The position numbers were made by a program, and so were the translations under genes. A stretch of 64,000 bases of DNA. It comes from Candidatus Gaiellasilicea maunaloa (GTDB lineage Bacteria > Actinomycetota > Thermoleophilia > Gaiellales > Gaiellaceae). This document shows, in pieces, positions 35,445 to 45,411 of this stretch (the first letter of the stretch is position 1; every line of letters starts with the position of its first letter). Below the pieces are notes generated by a model that was not told where the DNA came from, did no database searches, and worked only from the letters and a program-made list of their open reading frames with translations. The stretch spans positions 1 through 64,000 of the forward strand of contig JANDLU010000006.1 in assembly GCA_024330215.1 (NCBI GenBank), read 5' to 3'.

Positions 35445-35762
35445 ATGGCGACTAGATCCTTGACGGACGTCGATCGCGAGCTGCGAAAGGATTCGGAGTA
35501 TGAAGCAGCGCTCGAGGAGCTCGAACCGTACGAGCACATTGCCCGAAGGCTTCTTGCCTTCCGGACCGAGAGCGGCCTCTCTCAAGCAGAACTGGCAAGA
35601 CGCTGCGGGGTCTCACAGCCGGCGATCGCTCGGCTCGAACGAGGGGAACATGAACCCAGATTGGCGACGCTTCGTCGCGTCGCTCATGCGCTCGATGCAG
35701 ACCTAGTCTTGGACTTTTCGTTCCGCGCCAGCAATCGCCGGAAACGCCTCGCCATCCTCTGA
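35445..35762 (+). CDS. XRE-family helix-turn-helix regulator (antitoxin-like)
   Basis: A 105-residue protein. The N-terminal 40 residues are helical (LTDVDRELRKDSEYEAALEELEPYEHIARRLLAF), and the HTH follows: TESGLSQAELARRCGVSQPAIARLERGEHEPRLATLRRVAHALDADLVLDF. This layout is typical of HigA/RelB-linked XRE antitoxins. GGAGG lies four bases before the ATG. No RelE/HigB-like toxin adjoins; the divergent 66-residue gene is the nearest candidate partner. It probably binds the 8-bp inverted repeat in its leader. Confidence 0.82.
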   Translation: MATRSLTDVDRELRKDSEYEAALEELEPYEHIARRLLAFRTESGLSQAELARRCGVSQPAIARLERGEHEPRLATLRRVAHALDADLVLDFSFRASNRRKRLAIL

Positions 35763-35906
35763 TGGAGCGAGCGAACGGCGATCGGCAGTGAGGAGTGGTC
35801 AGGATCGAGTCTCTCGAGAGCGCGCTCGCCGTTGCCGCGCGAGGCAGGCGTATCGAGGTTTGCGAGCGCTCAACCTGACAACGATGCGCGGCTCGCCGAC
35901 CTCAGA

Positions 35907-36692
35907 TCACCGCGTCGCGAACGGCGTCATGTCGTCGCCGGTCATCCCCATGAGATGCCCAACGATCCGCTCGAGACCCCAGGCGGGATCGACGCAGTGC
36001 GTGCCAGGTCCCAGAAGCTGCTGGAACTGAGCGAACTCCGATTCGGGGCAGAGCCAGAGCGCCTTCGACCACCACGGCGAGAGGTCAAGGTCGCCACAGT
36101 GACGCCATTCCCGCTCCCACGAGAACTCCCGATGCCTGACTCCGCCGTTCCCGTTGGGAAAGCTCCCCATCCCCTCGATGAACGGCGCCAAGCGACTGAT
36201 CGGGCGATCCGCGAAGTCCTCGTGCGCTTCCGTAACGAGCGCATTCAGCGCCTCTTTCATCGGCCAGTCTCGCCATGCGCCGGGAGCCCGCGAAAGGTCG
36301 ATGTACCAGACCGGGTTGATCTCCATCCATCGCGCGACCATCTTCGGGAACGCGACTCCATAGCCGCGGAACTGGAGCGCACGACCTTCGATGACGGCGA
36401 AGAGTGAGTGGACATGCTCGAGTGGTGTCTCGCTGAAGCACACAACTCGCTGGGTCGCCAGGGCTTCGTCAGAGAGATCGAAGCGGTCCCACGTTGCCCA
36501 GCCCTTCGGTTCTCCGGCGCGCAACGTTCGGTCCTGGATTATCGAGGCGAGGTTCTCATTCGCCGTGCTGGTCTCGGAATCGCGTGTCAGATGAACGACG
36601 AAGGTCGAGAGGTCGGTCCGCCGGTGGAGGACCTCCCCGATCGTGAGGGACTGCCGTTCGCGCCTTCGGAGCAGAGGTATTTGCATCGCCAA
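35907..36692 (-). CDS. AbiGi-like abortive-infection protein
   Basis: A 261-residue protein resembling the AbiGi family (putative antitoxin part of the lactococcal AbiG system): FVVHLTRDSETSTANENLASIIQDRTLR near residue 30, then VVCFSETPLEHVHSL and FRGYGVAFPKMVARWMEINPVWYIDL, and a tryptophan-rich end (EREWRHCGDLDLSPWWSKALWLCPES). The His-Leu-Thr ... Cys-Phe-Ser-Glu arrangement also recalls ADP-ribosyltransferase-like folds. No AbiGii-like toxin is next to it. It is co-directional with a small HTH gene 45 nt upstream. Its placement beside the methylase/helicase operon supports an antiphage role. Confidence 0.65.
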   Translation of the reverse strand: MAMQIPLLRRRERQSLTIGEVLHRRTDLSTFVVHLTRDSETSTANENLASIIQDRTLRAGEPKGWATWDRFDLSDEALATQRVVCFSETPLEHVHSLFAVIEGRALQFRGYGVAFPKMVARWMEINPVWYIDLSRAPGAWRDWPMKEALNALVTEAHEDFADRPISRLAPFIEGMGSFPNGNGGVRHREFSWEREWRHCGDLDLSPWWSKALWLCPESEFAQFQQLLGPGTHCVDPAWGLERIVGHLMGMTGDDMTPFATR

Positions 36693-36737
36693 GCGAGAAT
36701 CGGCGAGCGACGCGCGCTACTTGAGGAGCTGGAGGCG

Positions 36738-36998
36738 TCAGTCGCTCCAGCGCGACGCGCTTCGGTCGACCCACCCTTCGAGCTCGAGGACGGGAATGAG
36801 AATCGTCTTCGAACCCTTCCGGATGATCCGCAGCTCGGGCTTGATGTGCTCGTCGAAGAAGTCTCGGCTGACGCCGAGCATCGAGGCGGCTTCAGTTGGC
36901 ATCACCGTGACTCGGGGTAGTGCGCTCTTCTTCGGCTTGCCGCTCGGCTCAGGCACCGGAGCAGCGGACAGATCGAAGCTGAGCTGCTCGTCCGACAT
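36738..36998 (-). CDS. Excisionase-like DNA-binding protein (HTH_17 type)
   Basis: An 86-residue protein with a winged-helix DNA-binding segment: VMPTEAASMLGVSRDFFDEHIKPELRIIRKGSKTILIPVLELEGWVDRSA. That is the excisionase/MerR-like fold used by Xis proteins and by some plasmid and phage regulators. The first 30 residues are flexible. It is divergent from the XRE gene at 37056 and precedes the AbiGi-like gene, so it could act either as a recombination directionality factor for this island or as regulator of its neighbour. Confidence 0.7.
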   Translation of the reverse strand: MSDEQLSFDLSAAPVPEPSGKPKKSALPRVTVMPTEAASMLGVSRDFFDEHIKPELRIIRKGSKTILIPVLELEGWVDRSASRWSD

Positions 36999-37042
36999 GA
37001 TGGGAACATATATGATCCGTTTGATGATCGCAACCCGAGGAC

Positions 37043-37055
37043 GTAGATTGTCTAC
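37043..37055 (+). promoter_or_regulatory. Operator-like palindrome at the start of the HTH antitoxin gene
   Basis: GTAGA-TTG-TCTAC ends exactly at the base before ATG 37056. Perfect 5-bp arms at that position suggest autorepression by the HTH protein it precedes. Confidence 0.45.
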
Positions 37056-37346
37056 ATGACTAGCGGCATGCTCATCCGCGAGGCCCGCCTCCTCGCCGGC
37101 ATCTCCCAAGGTGATCTCGGCGACCGTGTCGGTCGCGACCGCGCCCAGATCGCGCGCTGGGAGCGCGACGCCGTCCAGCCGAGCTTCGAGACGCTGCGCG
37201 AGCTGCTTCGTGCCTGCGGCTACGACCTCACCCTGCAGCTCGCACGCCACGAGCCGGACGAGCACGCGAACGAGCAGATCCGGAAACGGCTGCGCCGGAC
37301 CCCCCAGGAACGGACCCGCTCGATGCTGCGCACGCTCGACCGCTGA
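37056..37346 (+). CDS. XRE-family HTH protein, antitoxin of a nucleotidyltransferase pair
   Basis: A 96-residue XRE protein: LIREARLLAGISQGDLGDRVGRDRAQIARWERDAVQPSFETLRELLRACGYDLTLQLARHE. The TLRELLRACGYDL ending is typical of HTH proteins encoded directly before nucleotidyltransferase-like toxins (AbiE/MNT type). It overlaps that gene by one base. A palindrome abuts its start codon. The C-terminal 30 basic residues (RKRLRRTPQERTRSMLRTL) may contact the partner. Confidence 0.82.
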   Translation: MTSGMLIREARLLAGISQGDLGDRVGRDRAQIARWERDAVQPSFETLRELLRACGYDLTLQLARHEPDEHANEQIRKRLRRTPQERTRSMLRTLDR

Positions 37347-37855
37347 TGGCGGCCGACACGCCGGAACGCTTCGATCCGCTCGGTCTGCTCGCCGCGATCC
37401 AGAGACGGCACGCGAGCTTCATCTTCATCGGCGCCCTCGCCCGCGTAACCCGCGGAAGCGACGAGCTAACCAACGGCGTGGACATTACGCCGTGGATGCG
37501 ACCCACCACTCTCGCCAACCTCGAGCTCGCCCTCGCAGACGTCAACGCACGGCGCGCGGACGGCCGCCCGCTCGCGCTCGACAACGAAGAGCCCGTGATC
37601 GAGCTTCAGACTGACTTCGGCGAGCTCAAGATCGTTCCGCAGCCGGCGGGCACACGCGGCTACGAAGACCTCCGACGAGCCGCCACCTACGAACACCTCG
37701 GGAGAGGCGTACGCCCGCACATCGCTTCAGTCGGCGACCTCATCCGCATGGCCGGCGCGCTCGGTCGCGACCATGACCGCGACCTCGTCATCGTGAACCA
37801 GCTCCGGAAGATCGCCGAGCTCGAGCGCGAGCTCGGCATCGGACTCGAACTCTGA
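37346..37855 (+). CDS. Nucleotidyltransferase-like protein (AbiEii/MNT-type toxin candidate)
   Basis: A 169-residue protein with a degraded nucleotidyltransferase core: FIFIGALARVTRGSDELTNGVDITPWM parallels the family GG-A-x-HG-R-x-T-x-D-x-D pattern, but the second glycine and one aspartate are replaced (GALA, VDITP). The later EPVIELQTDFGELKIVP strand carries the third acidic position. Such proteins pair with XRE antitoxins in AbiE-like and MNT systems and may nucleotidylate tRNA or protein; here catalytic competence is doubtful. It is coupled to the HTH gene by a one-base overlap and lies 48 nt before the helicase. Confidence 0.7.
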   Translation: MAADTPERFDPLGLLAAIQRRHASFIFIGALARVTRGSDELTNGVDITPWMRPTTLANLELALADVNARRADGRPLALDNEEPVIELQTDFGELKIVPQPAGTRGYEDLRRAATYEHLGRGVRPHIASVGDLIRMAGALGRDHDRDLVIVNQLRKIAELERELGIGLEL

Positions 37856-37903
37856 CCGAAAGGACACTGTGACCTGCGGCACGGCGCGGCTACGGTTGAC
37901 CGC

Positions 37904-40900
37904 GTGACGTCGACCGGAAACCGGAGCCAGCTCGAGGATCTGACACCCGGAGCGGTTGTCGTCGGTCTGCGCCCAGACGGACCCGTGACGGTTGTGGCAG
38001 CCGTCTGGAATGGCTCGTCTTGCGTCACGCTCACGTACAGGACCGCCGGAGGCGAGGTGGCCGAGCAGCTTGTCTTTCGAGACGACGAGGCGAGCTTCGC
38101 GATCGAAGCTGCAGCCCAGCCGTTCAGCTTCGATGGAGATCCTGACCGCTTCCGCCTCGTCTCCGAGGCGCGGCGTATCCGCCTGGCGTATCTCTTCGAC
38201 CCCAGGCTCGCGGTTCACCTTTCCCTCCTCGAGCCGTTGCCGCATCAGATCCAGGCGGTCTACGGCGAGATGCTGCCGCGCCAGCCGCTGCGCTTTCTCC
38301 TAGCCGACGACCCCGGAGCGGGCAAGACGATCATGGCCGGCCTCTACATCAAGGAGCTAATGCTCCGCGGCGATCTCCGCCGGTGCCTCGTCGTCGCTCC
38401 AGGCGGCCTCGTGACCCAGTGGCAGGACGAGCTCGCGGACAAGCTCGGCCTCTCTTTCCAGATCCTCACGCGCGATCTGATCGAAGCGTCGCGCACCGTG
38501 GACGCGTTCAGCGAACACGATCTCGTGATTGCGCGCCTCGACCACCTCTCGCGAAACGAGGAGCTCGTCGAGCAGCTCAGCCACACCGAGTGGGATCTCG
38601 TTGTGGTCGACGAGGCGCACAGGATGAGCGCGCACTTCTACGGCAACGAACTGAAGGAGACGAAGCGGTATCAGCTCGGACGAGTGCTCGGTCAGGTGGC
38701 GAGGCACTTCCTCCTGATGACGGCCACCCCACATGCAGGCAAGGAAGAGGACTACCAGCTCTTTCTCGCGTTGCTCGACGCCGATCGCTTCGAGGGCCGG
38801 CTCCGCAACGGCGCCGGGAGCGTCGATGCCTCCGACCTGATGCGACGCATGATCAAGGAGCGGTTGCTCCGTTTCGACGGCCGACCGCTCTTCCCCGAGC
38901 GGCGGGCGTACACGCTCCCGTACCCGCTCTCGGAGCTCGAGCGAGAGCTCTACGACGACGTCACGACCTATGTCACAGAGGAGATGAATCGAGCCGACGC
39001 GCTCTCGAAACAGGGCGACGGGAGACGCGGCAACCGCGTCGGCTTCGCGGTCACCGTGCTCCAACGCCGTCTCGCCTCGTCGCCGGAGGCGATCTACAAG
39101 TCGCTGACCAGGAGACGGCAAAGGCTCGAGGACCGGGTCGCAGAAGAGCGCGAGGGCGCAGTTCGCGACGTGGGCGTGGAGATCGACTTCGACGAGCTCG
39201 AGGATCTCGACGACGCGGAGGTCGAGCGCCTCGAGGACGAGGTCGTCGACGAGGCGAGCTCGGCGCGAACGATCGCCGAGCTCCAGGCCGAGATCGCCAC
39301 CCTTCGGCGCCTCGAGGCGCTAGCCGCGCGAGTCCATTCCTCCGGAAGCGACCGCAAGTGGCAGGAGCTCGCCGGACTCCTCTCCGACTCACCGGAGCTA
39401 TTCGAGCCCTCCGGTGCCCGGCGCAAGCTCATCATCTTCACCGAGCACCGCGACACGCTCAACTACCTCGTCGAGCGCCTGCGGACATTTCTCGCACGCG
39501 AAGACGCGGTCATCTCGATCCATGGCGGCACGCCGAGGGAGGAGCGACGGCGACTCCAGGAGCTCTTCATGCACGACCGGGACACGACGATCCTCGTCGC
39601 CACCGACGCCGCAGGCGAGGGCATCAACCTCCAGCACGCGCACCTGCTCGTGAACTACGACCTGCCATGGAATCCGAACCGGATCGAGCAGCGCTTCGGC
39701 CGCGTCCACCGGATCGGTCAGGAGCAGGTTTGCCACATGTGGAACCTCGTCGCTGCGGACACGCGCGAGGGACTGGTGTACGTCCGCCTGCTCGAGAAGC
39801 TCGAAGAGCAACGCCGGGCGCTCGGCGGACAGGTCTTCAACGTCCTCGGCGACGCGCTACCCGGTGGGCGCTACGCGATCTGCTGATCGAGGCGATCCGA
39901 TATGGGGATCGCGATGACGTGCGGGCGCGCCTGAACGCCGTCGTCGATGACCGCGTGGGCGACGGCATCGTCGAGCTGATCGAGCGGGAAGCCCTCGCCG
40001 CGGACGTGCTCGGCCCCGCCGACATCGAGCGCATTCGTCGCGACATGCTCGAAGCGGAGGCGCGGCGGCTTCAGCCCCACTACGTCCGCTCGTGGTTCGC
40101 TGCCGCATTCGAGCTCACCGGGGGGCGAATGCTCGAGCGCGAAACAGGGCGCTTCGAGATCGTGCGCGTGCCCGGCCATGTTCGCGAGCGAGGCCGAATC
40201 TTGCCGGGCCGCGTTCCTGTGCTCTCCCGCTATGAGCGCGCAACCTTCGACAAGGGCCGCGCTCGTGTCGAGGGAAAACCGCCTGCCGAGCTGATCGCCC
40301 CTGGCCACCCGTTGCTCGAGGCCGTACTCGACTTGACGCTCGAGCGGGACGGCGGCGTGCTCCGCCAGGGCGCGTTGCTCGTCGACGAGGAGCCGGCCGC
40401 GGAGCCGCGCATCCTCCTGTATCTCGAGCACGCAATCACGGACGCACGGGCGACCCCTGCCGGTAATCACGTAGTCTCGCGCAGGTTCGAGTTCATGGAG
40501 GTGCTTGCCGACGGCACGGCGCGCCCAGCCGGGCCCGCCCCGTATCTTGACCTCCGCCCGCCGCTCGACACCGAGCGCGGCGCGGCCGCTGACCTGCTTG
40601 CCGGCTGGCCGCTCGCCCGGGCTGACGTCGAGCGGGTTGGTCTCGAGCATGCCGTCGGCGTTGCTGTGCCGGAGCATCTTGCCGAGGTGCGAGCCAAGGT
40701 CGTTGCCCGGGTGGCGAAGGTGCGTGCGGCGGTACACGAACGGCTCTCCAAGGAGATCGAGTACTGGGACCACCGTGCGAACGTCCTGAGCGAGCAGGCT
40801 GCTGCGGGGAAGCAGCCGCGCATGAATCCCGATCGCGCCCGCGCCCGTGCGAACGATCTTGCGGCCCGCCTCGAAGCACGAATGGGTGAACTCGATCGTG

Positions 40901-41376
40901 AGCAGCAACTCCAGGCGCTACCGCCCCTCGTCGTCGGCGCTGCTCTCGTCCTGCCGGTTGCGAGCGTCGCGAGCTCGGTCGACGGAGTCGGCCCGCCCCT
41001 GCACGCGCGCAACACGAAGGAGGTCGAGCTGCGGGCGGTCGACGCCGTGGTCGCAGCCGAGGAGGCACTCGGCCGCGAGGTCGAGGTGATGCCGCCGAAC
41101 AATCCTGGATTCGACCTGCGCTCGACGGCTGAGGACGGCCGCGTATGGTTCCTCGAGGTCAAGGGCCGCCTCTCCGGCGCGGCCACCTTCACGGTCACCC
41201 GAAACGAGATCCTGCACGCCTTGAACATCCCCGACGCCTACCTGCTCGCCTTGGTCGAGGTCAGCCCGGACGGCGCCGCGTCCGACTCGCTGCGCTACTT
41301 GCGCCGGCCATTCGGCGACGCTGTCAGCCTGCCGTTCGCGACCACGTCCGCCAACCTCGACTGGGATGAGTACTAG
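37904..41376 (+). pseudogene. SNF2-type helicase with C-terminal DUF3883, one frameshift
   Basis: A large DNA helicase/translocase of about 1,157 codons. Helicase core: [16 protein letters not shown] (Walker A, near residue 137), [10 protein letters not shown] (box II, near 233), MTATPHAGK (motif III), and in the second lobe [14 protein letters not shown] and [15 protein letters not shown]. The C-terminal region from 39875 carries on in another frame and ends in a DUF3883 nuclease-like motif (NPGFDLRSTAEDGRVWFLEVKGR). The first frame stops at 39886 after [13 protein letters not shown], while frame -1 continues with [13 protein letters not shown], so one base is missing near 39866-39875. This helicase type accompanies DNA methylases in DISARM-like defence. 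Confidence 0.8.
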
Positions 41377-41396
41377 CAACGGGGAGACGCGCCCTC

Positions 41397-44066
41397 GTGA
41401 CGAAGCTGATCGAGGTCGCGCTGCCGATCGAGGCGATCAGCGCCGCCTCGCGCCGTGAGAAGGACAAGAAGGTCGGGACGATCCGGAACGTCCACAAGTG
41501 GTTCGCGCCCATGCCCGGCCCGGCCTGGCGTGCGCTTCTGTTCGCCTCTCTCGTCGACGATCCTGGGGACGACGACCGCCGCCAGGAACTGCTCGACCTG
41601 ATCGTCAGGCTTGTGCCTCCAGACGGTGGGCCGCCGCCGGACGATGCGCTCGCCAAGGCGCGCGAGTTGATCGTCGACGCGATGGACGGCGATCTGCCGA
41701 CGGTGTTCGACCCGTTCTGCGGCGGTGGCTCGACGCTCATTGAGGCGCAGCGGCTTGGGCTACCAACGGTGGGGAGTGACTTGAACCCAGTGCCAGCGCT
41801 GATCACGCGCGTACTCACGGAACTCGTCCCCAAAGTAGCCGGACGTGAACCTTTGATTGGCGACCCGGCCCAGCTCGGGAAGATCGCAGGCGGACCGCTC
41901 GACGGTTTTCTCGCCGATCTTCAGCATTACGGTAAGCGTGTCCGCGAGCGCGCCTGGAACGAAATCGGACACTTGTACCCGGAGTCACCCAGCGGGAGGG
42001 TCACCGCCTGGCTGTGGGCGCGAACCGTGACCTGCCCCAACCCGGCCTGTCGCGCTACTGCTCCGCTCGTGAGTTCATTCTGGCTCTCGAGACGGCGCGG
42101 AGCCGCAATGTGGACTGATCCGGTCGTGCAAGCGAATCGAAAGGTGTTCGCTTTGAGGTACGAAGCGGAACGCCCGCCGGAACTCTTACCGGCACCGTGG
42201 CCCGCAACGGAGCTCGCTGCTTAATGTGCAATGGGACGATTCCCTTGAGTCACGTCCGGTCCGAGGGTCGCGCGAACCGCCTCGGTATACAGCTGATGGC
42301 CGTCGCCGAAGTTTCCGATGGCGAACGCTCATACAGAACGGCAACCTCCGAAGACGCCACCAAAGCCAATATCAAACGCCCTGATGACGCGCCAGATCTT
42401 CCTATTCCAGATCAAGCCCTTGGCTTTCGCGTGCAGCTCTATGGCATGTCGGAGTACGCGGATCTCTTCACGAATCGACAGATACTCGCATTGTCATCAT
42501 TTGCTGATGCGGTCGCATCGGTGCCTAGGCTGGTTCTATCCGACGGAGGCGACCGTGAGTACGCAGGTGTGATTGCGTCGGTGCTCGGACTAGGCGTGGG
42601 AAGCTCGCACAATCGAATTCAACTCAAGCACGCTGGTACATCGATTCGAGAAACGGCACTGCTCAGGCTCTGCCCGCGTTTGGGCGTCATGTGCTCTCCA
42701 TGATCTGGGACTTCGCCGAAGCCAATCCGTTCGGCGGCTCAGTGGGCGACTGGAGCGGGCAGCTCGAGTCCATCAGTCGGGGACTCCGTTCACTGCCCGT
42801 CGGAAGCACGCCGGGACAAGCAGTTCGTGAGGACGCTCGAAAGGCCTTCGGCCTTGTTCCTCAAGGGGGACTCGTAGCGACCGACCCTCCGTATTTTGCG
42901 CAGATCGGATATGCCGACCTCTCCGAGTACTTCTACATCTGGCTCAGACGGGCGCTCCGCGATGTGCACACAGATCTCTTTGCGACGATGTCCGTTCCGC
43001 GTGATCCGGAGCTGATTGCAGATCCTGCTCGGCATGGCGGAGACGCTGAAGTCGCACGTTCGTTGTTTGTCGATGGATACACCGAGACGTTCAGAGGTCT
43101 CGCGACAGCCTCTCGCCAAGAGCTCCCGATGCTAGTTATCTACGCACACCGTCAAGAAGAAAGTGACGACGGCGGAATCACGGCGACCGCTTGGGATGCC
43201 ATGCTAAGCGCCATTCTGGACGCCGATCTCAGGATCGTAGGAACCTGGCCGATTCATGCAACGCACAGCAGCAGGCAGAGAGGCCTCGGCTCGAACGCGC
43301 TCGCGTCGTACGTCGTCCTCGTCTGCCGGCCCCAGTTGGCGGAGGCGAAGGTCGGCGATCTCCAGTCGTTTCTATCCACACTGCGGGCCGAGCTCCCGAG
43401 AGCAATCGCCACGGTCAAGCAGGCTGCAATCTCCGCTATCGACCTCGGCCAGGCAGCGATCGGCCCCGGCATGGCGATTTTCTCGCGGTTCGTCTACGTC
43501 GTCGATCCGTCGACCGGGAAGAGGATGACCGTTCACCGCGCGCTCGAGCTGATCAATCAGGTACGCGCCGAGGCAATCGACGACTTCGCCGGTGCGCTTT
43601 CACCAGAGACACGATGGGCGATGAATTGGTTCCGCGATAACGGCTTCGATGAGGCCGATTACGGTCAGGCGGAAAAGCTCTTCACCCAGATCAACACGTC
43701 ACTCGAGCAGCTCAAGGCGGCTGGTATCGCCGGATCAACCGCGGCAAGGTGCGGCTACTCAGTCGCGATGAGCTGCCGGCATCATGGGACCCCGAGGTTG
43801 ACGGTCGCCGGCCCGAATGGGAAACGCTCCTCCACCTCGTCAAGCGGCACGAGGAGGGCGGCGAGGAGGCGGCCGGCGCGCTGCTCAGACGCGTCGACGA
43901 CGATGCACAGGCGGTCAACGACCTTGCGTACTGGCTTGTCGACAAGTGCCAGTTCACGCAGGGGCCGGAGGTGCTGGCATTCGACGACCTGATTACGTCG
44001 TGGCCGAGGATCACGGAGATCGCCGCGCGCGAGGAGCAGGGCGAAGCGACATCGCTACCAGTCTGA
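41397..44066 (+). pseudogene. DUF1156-family DNA adenine methylase, three frameshifts
   Basis: An N6-adenine methylase of about 890 codons once the breaks are joined. The DUF1156 opening IEVALPIEAISAASRREK ... RNVHKWFAPMPGPAWRALLFASL is followed by the AdoMet site FDPFCGGGSTLIEAQRLGL (41707-41763), a zinc-ribbon pair (TCPNPAC and, after a break, ARCLMCNG), and the catalytic TDPPYFAQIGYADLSEYFYIWLRRAL (42880-42957). Reading must change frame near 42180-42195, at about 42601 (an apparent missing A) and at about 43738-43748, each time as if one base were lost. GTG 41397 follows the helicase stop by 20 nt with GGGGAG before it. The 42200-42700 part is richer in A/T than its surroundings. Confidence 0.8.
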
Positions 44067-44105
44067 CCGGCCGTGTCCGAGCCGGCCGCGACGTAGCATC
44101 GGAGC

Positions 44106-45410
44106 ATGGCCATGGAACCGTCCGTCATCGAGGAGGTCCGGCTCGGCAGCTTCAAGAGCTTCCGCGACGCTGTCCTGCCGCTGGACGCCTTTACGTTGCT
44201 CGTCGGCAGGAACGGCAGCGGCAAGTCGAACGCGCTCGACGCCCTCTGGGTGCTCGCGCGACTGGCTAGCGGCGAGGACATCCGCGACGCACTAGACGGC
44301 GGACGCGACGGCCCGGCAGTCCGCGGAGGCGTCGTCGGGTCGGCACCGTTCGGCGAGCCCGCCTTCTCGCTCGGCTGCTCCGTGCGTACCGGCGAGGAGG
44401 TGGTTCGGCTCGACGTCACCGTGCAGGTCGAGCCCGTCGTCCAAGTACTCCAAGAGAAACTCGCGATCGGCGCTGACGTGGTGCTCGAGACCGATCCTGC
44501 GAGCATGGACTCGGCGGACATCGTCGCGGCCTGGAGCAATCAGAAGCCGGGCCACACCCAGAAGAAGGAGAACTTCCGGGCCGGCCGCCTGCTCACGACG
44601 CAGGTCCTCTCCCGCATTCCGGCCACGGGGCCCGGACAGCAGATCCATGTCGCCGCGGCCCAGGTGCTTGCGGCCTTGCAGGCAGTCTTCGTACTCGATC
44701 CCGTGCCACACCTCATGCGCCAGTACGTTCCGAGGCGAGACATGCTCCTTCGCCGCAACGCTGACAACCTCTCCGCAGCCGTCGCGTCACTGATCGAAGC
44801 CGGACCGACGAAGGAGCTCCTTCGGACGGCGCTCATGAACCTGAACGAGCAGCGGATCGACGACATCACGATGTCCAGTTCGGAACTCGATGACGTGATG
44901 TTGACCTTGAGCGAGCGGCAAGACAGGAAGAAGCATCCGGTGCCGGCGCGTCTCATGAGCGACGGCTCACTCCGCTTCCTCGCCATCCTCGTCGCGCTGC
45001 TCCAGGCGCCGACGGAGACGGCCCCAGAAGAGGTCGCATCCGAGGACGCCCTAGGCCAAACGACGCTCGTGATCGAAGAGCTCGAGAACGGACTGCACGC
45101 CTCGCAAGCAGGAACGCTGATCGGACTGATTCGCGACCAGGTGCAGACTCGCCGAGTCCGCGCGCTCGCAACGGCGCACAGCCCAGCCCTGCTCGACGCT
45201 CTGACCGGCAGCGAGCACCGCACTGTGATCGTCTGCGAGCGCGACTCGAACGGACGTAGCACGCTCAGTCGGCTCGTCGATTTGCCCGGCTATGTGAACG
45301 TCGTCGCGGGAGGTGGCCTCGGCAGAGCCGCTGTCGCGGATGAGCTTCGCGCGACGCCAGAGGCGAAGCCCGCGCGAGAACTCCTCGACGAGATCCTCGG
45401 CCCGCGCTGA
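44106..45410 (+). CDS. AAA ATPase (AAA_21/OLD-like)
   Basis: A 434-residue ABC-type AAA ATPase. N-terminal strand and Walker A: IEEVRLGSFKSFRDAVLPLDAFTLLVGRNGSGKSNALDALW (Walker A near residue 36). Walker B is LVIEELENGLHASQ near 321 with the double glutamate of catalytic ABC ATPases, followed by ATAHSPALLDAL (switch histidine). It is in the group with OLD, RloC-like and Gabija-like sensor ATPases but lacks their fused nuclease; the next gene supplies a PIN-type nuclease. ATG 44106 or 44112. It lies 39 nt after the methylase. Intact, unlike the two genes before it. Confidence 0.87.
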   Translation: MAMEPSVIEEVRLGSFKSFRDAVLPLDAFTLLVGRNGSGKSNALDALWVLARLASGEDIRDALDGGRDGPAVRGGVVGSAPFGEPAFSLGCSVRTGEEVVRLDVTVQVEPVVQVLQEKLAIGADVVLETDPASMDSADIVAAWSNQKPGHTQKKENFRAGRLLTTQVLSRIPATGPGQQIHVAAAQVLAALQAVFVLDPVPHLMRQYVPRRDMLLRRNADNLSAAVASLIEAGPTKELLRTALMNLNEQRIDDITMSSSELDDVMLTLSERQDRKKHPVPARLMSDGSLRFLAILVALLQAPTETAPEEVASEDALGQTTLVIEELENGLHASQAGTLIGLIRDQVQTRRVRALATAHSPALLDALTGSEHRTVIVCERDSNGRSTLSRLVDLPGYVNVVAGGGLGRAAVADELRATPEAKPARELLDEILGPR

Positions 45411-45411
45411 C

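Noticed and set aside
39866-39890. Programmed -1 ribosomal frameshift in the helicase
   Set aside because: No convincing slippery heptamer or downstream pseudoknot is seen, and helicases of this type are normally made from one frame; an indel is simpler.
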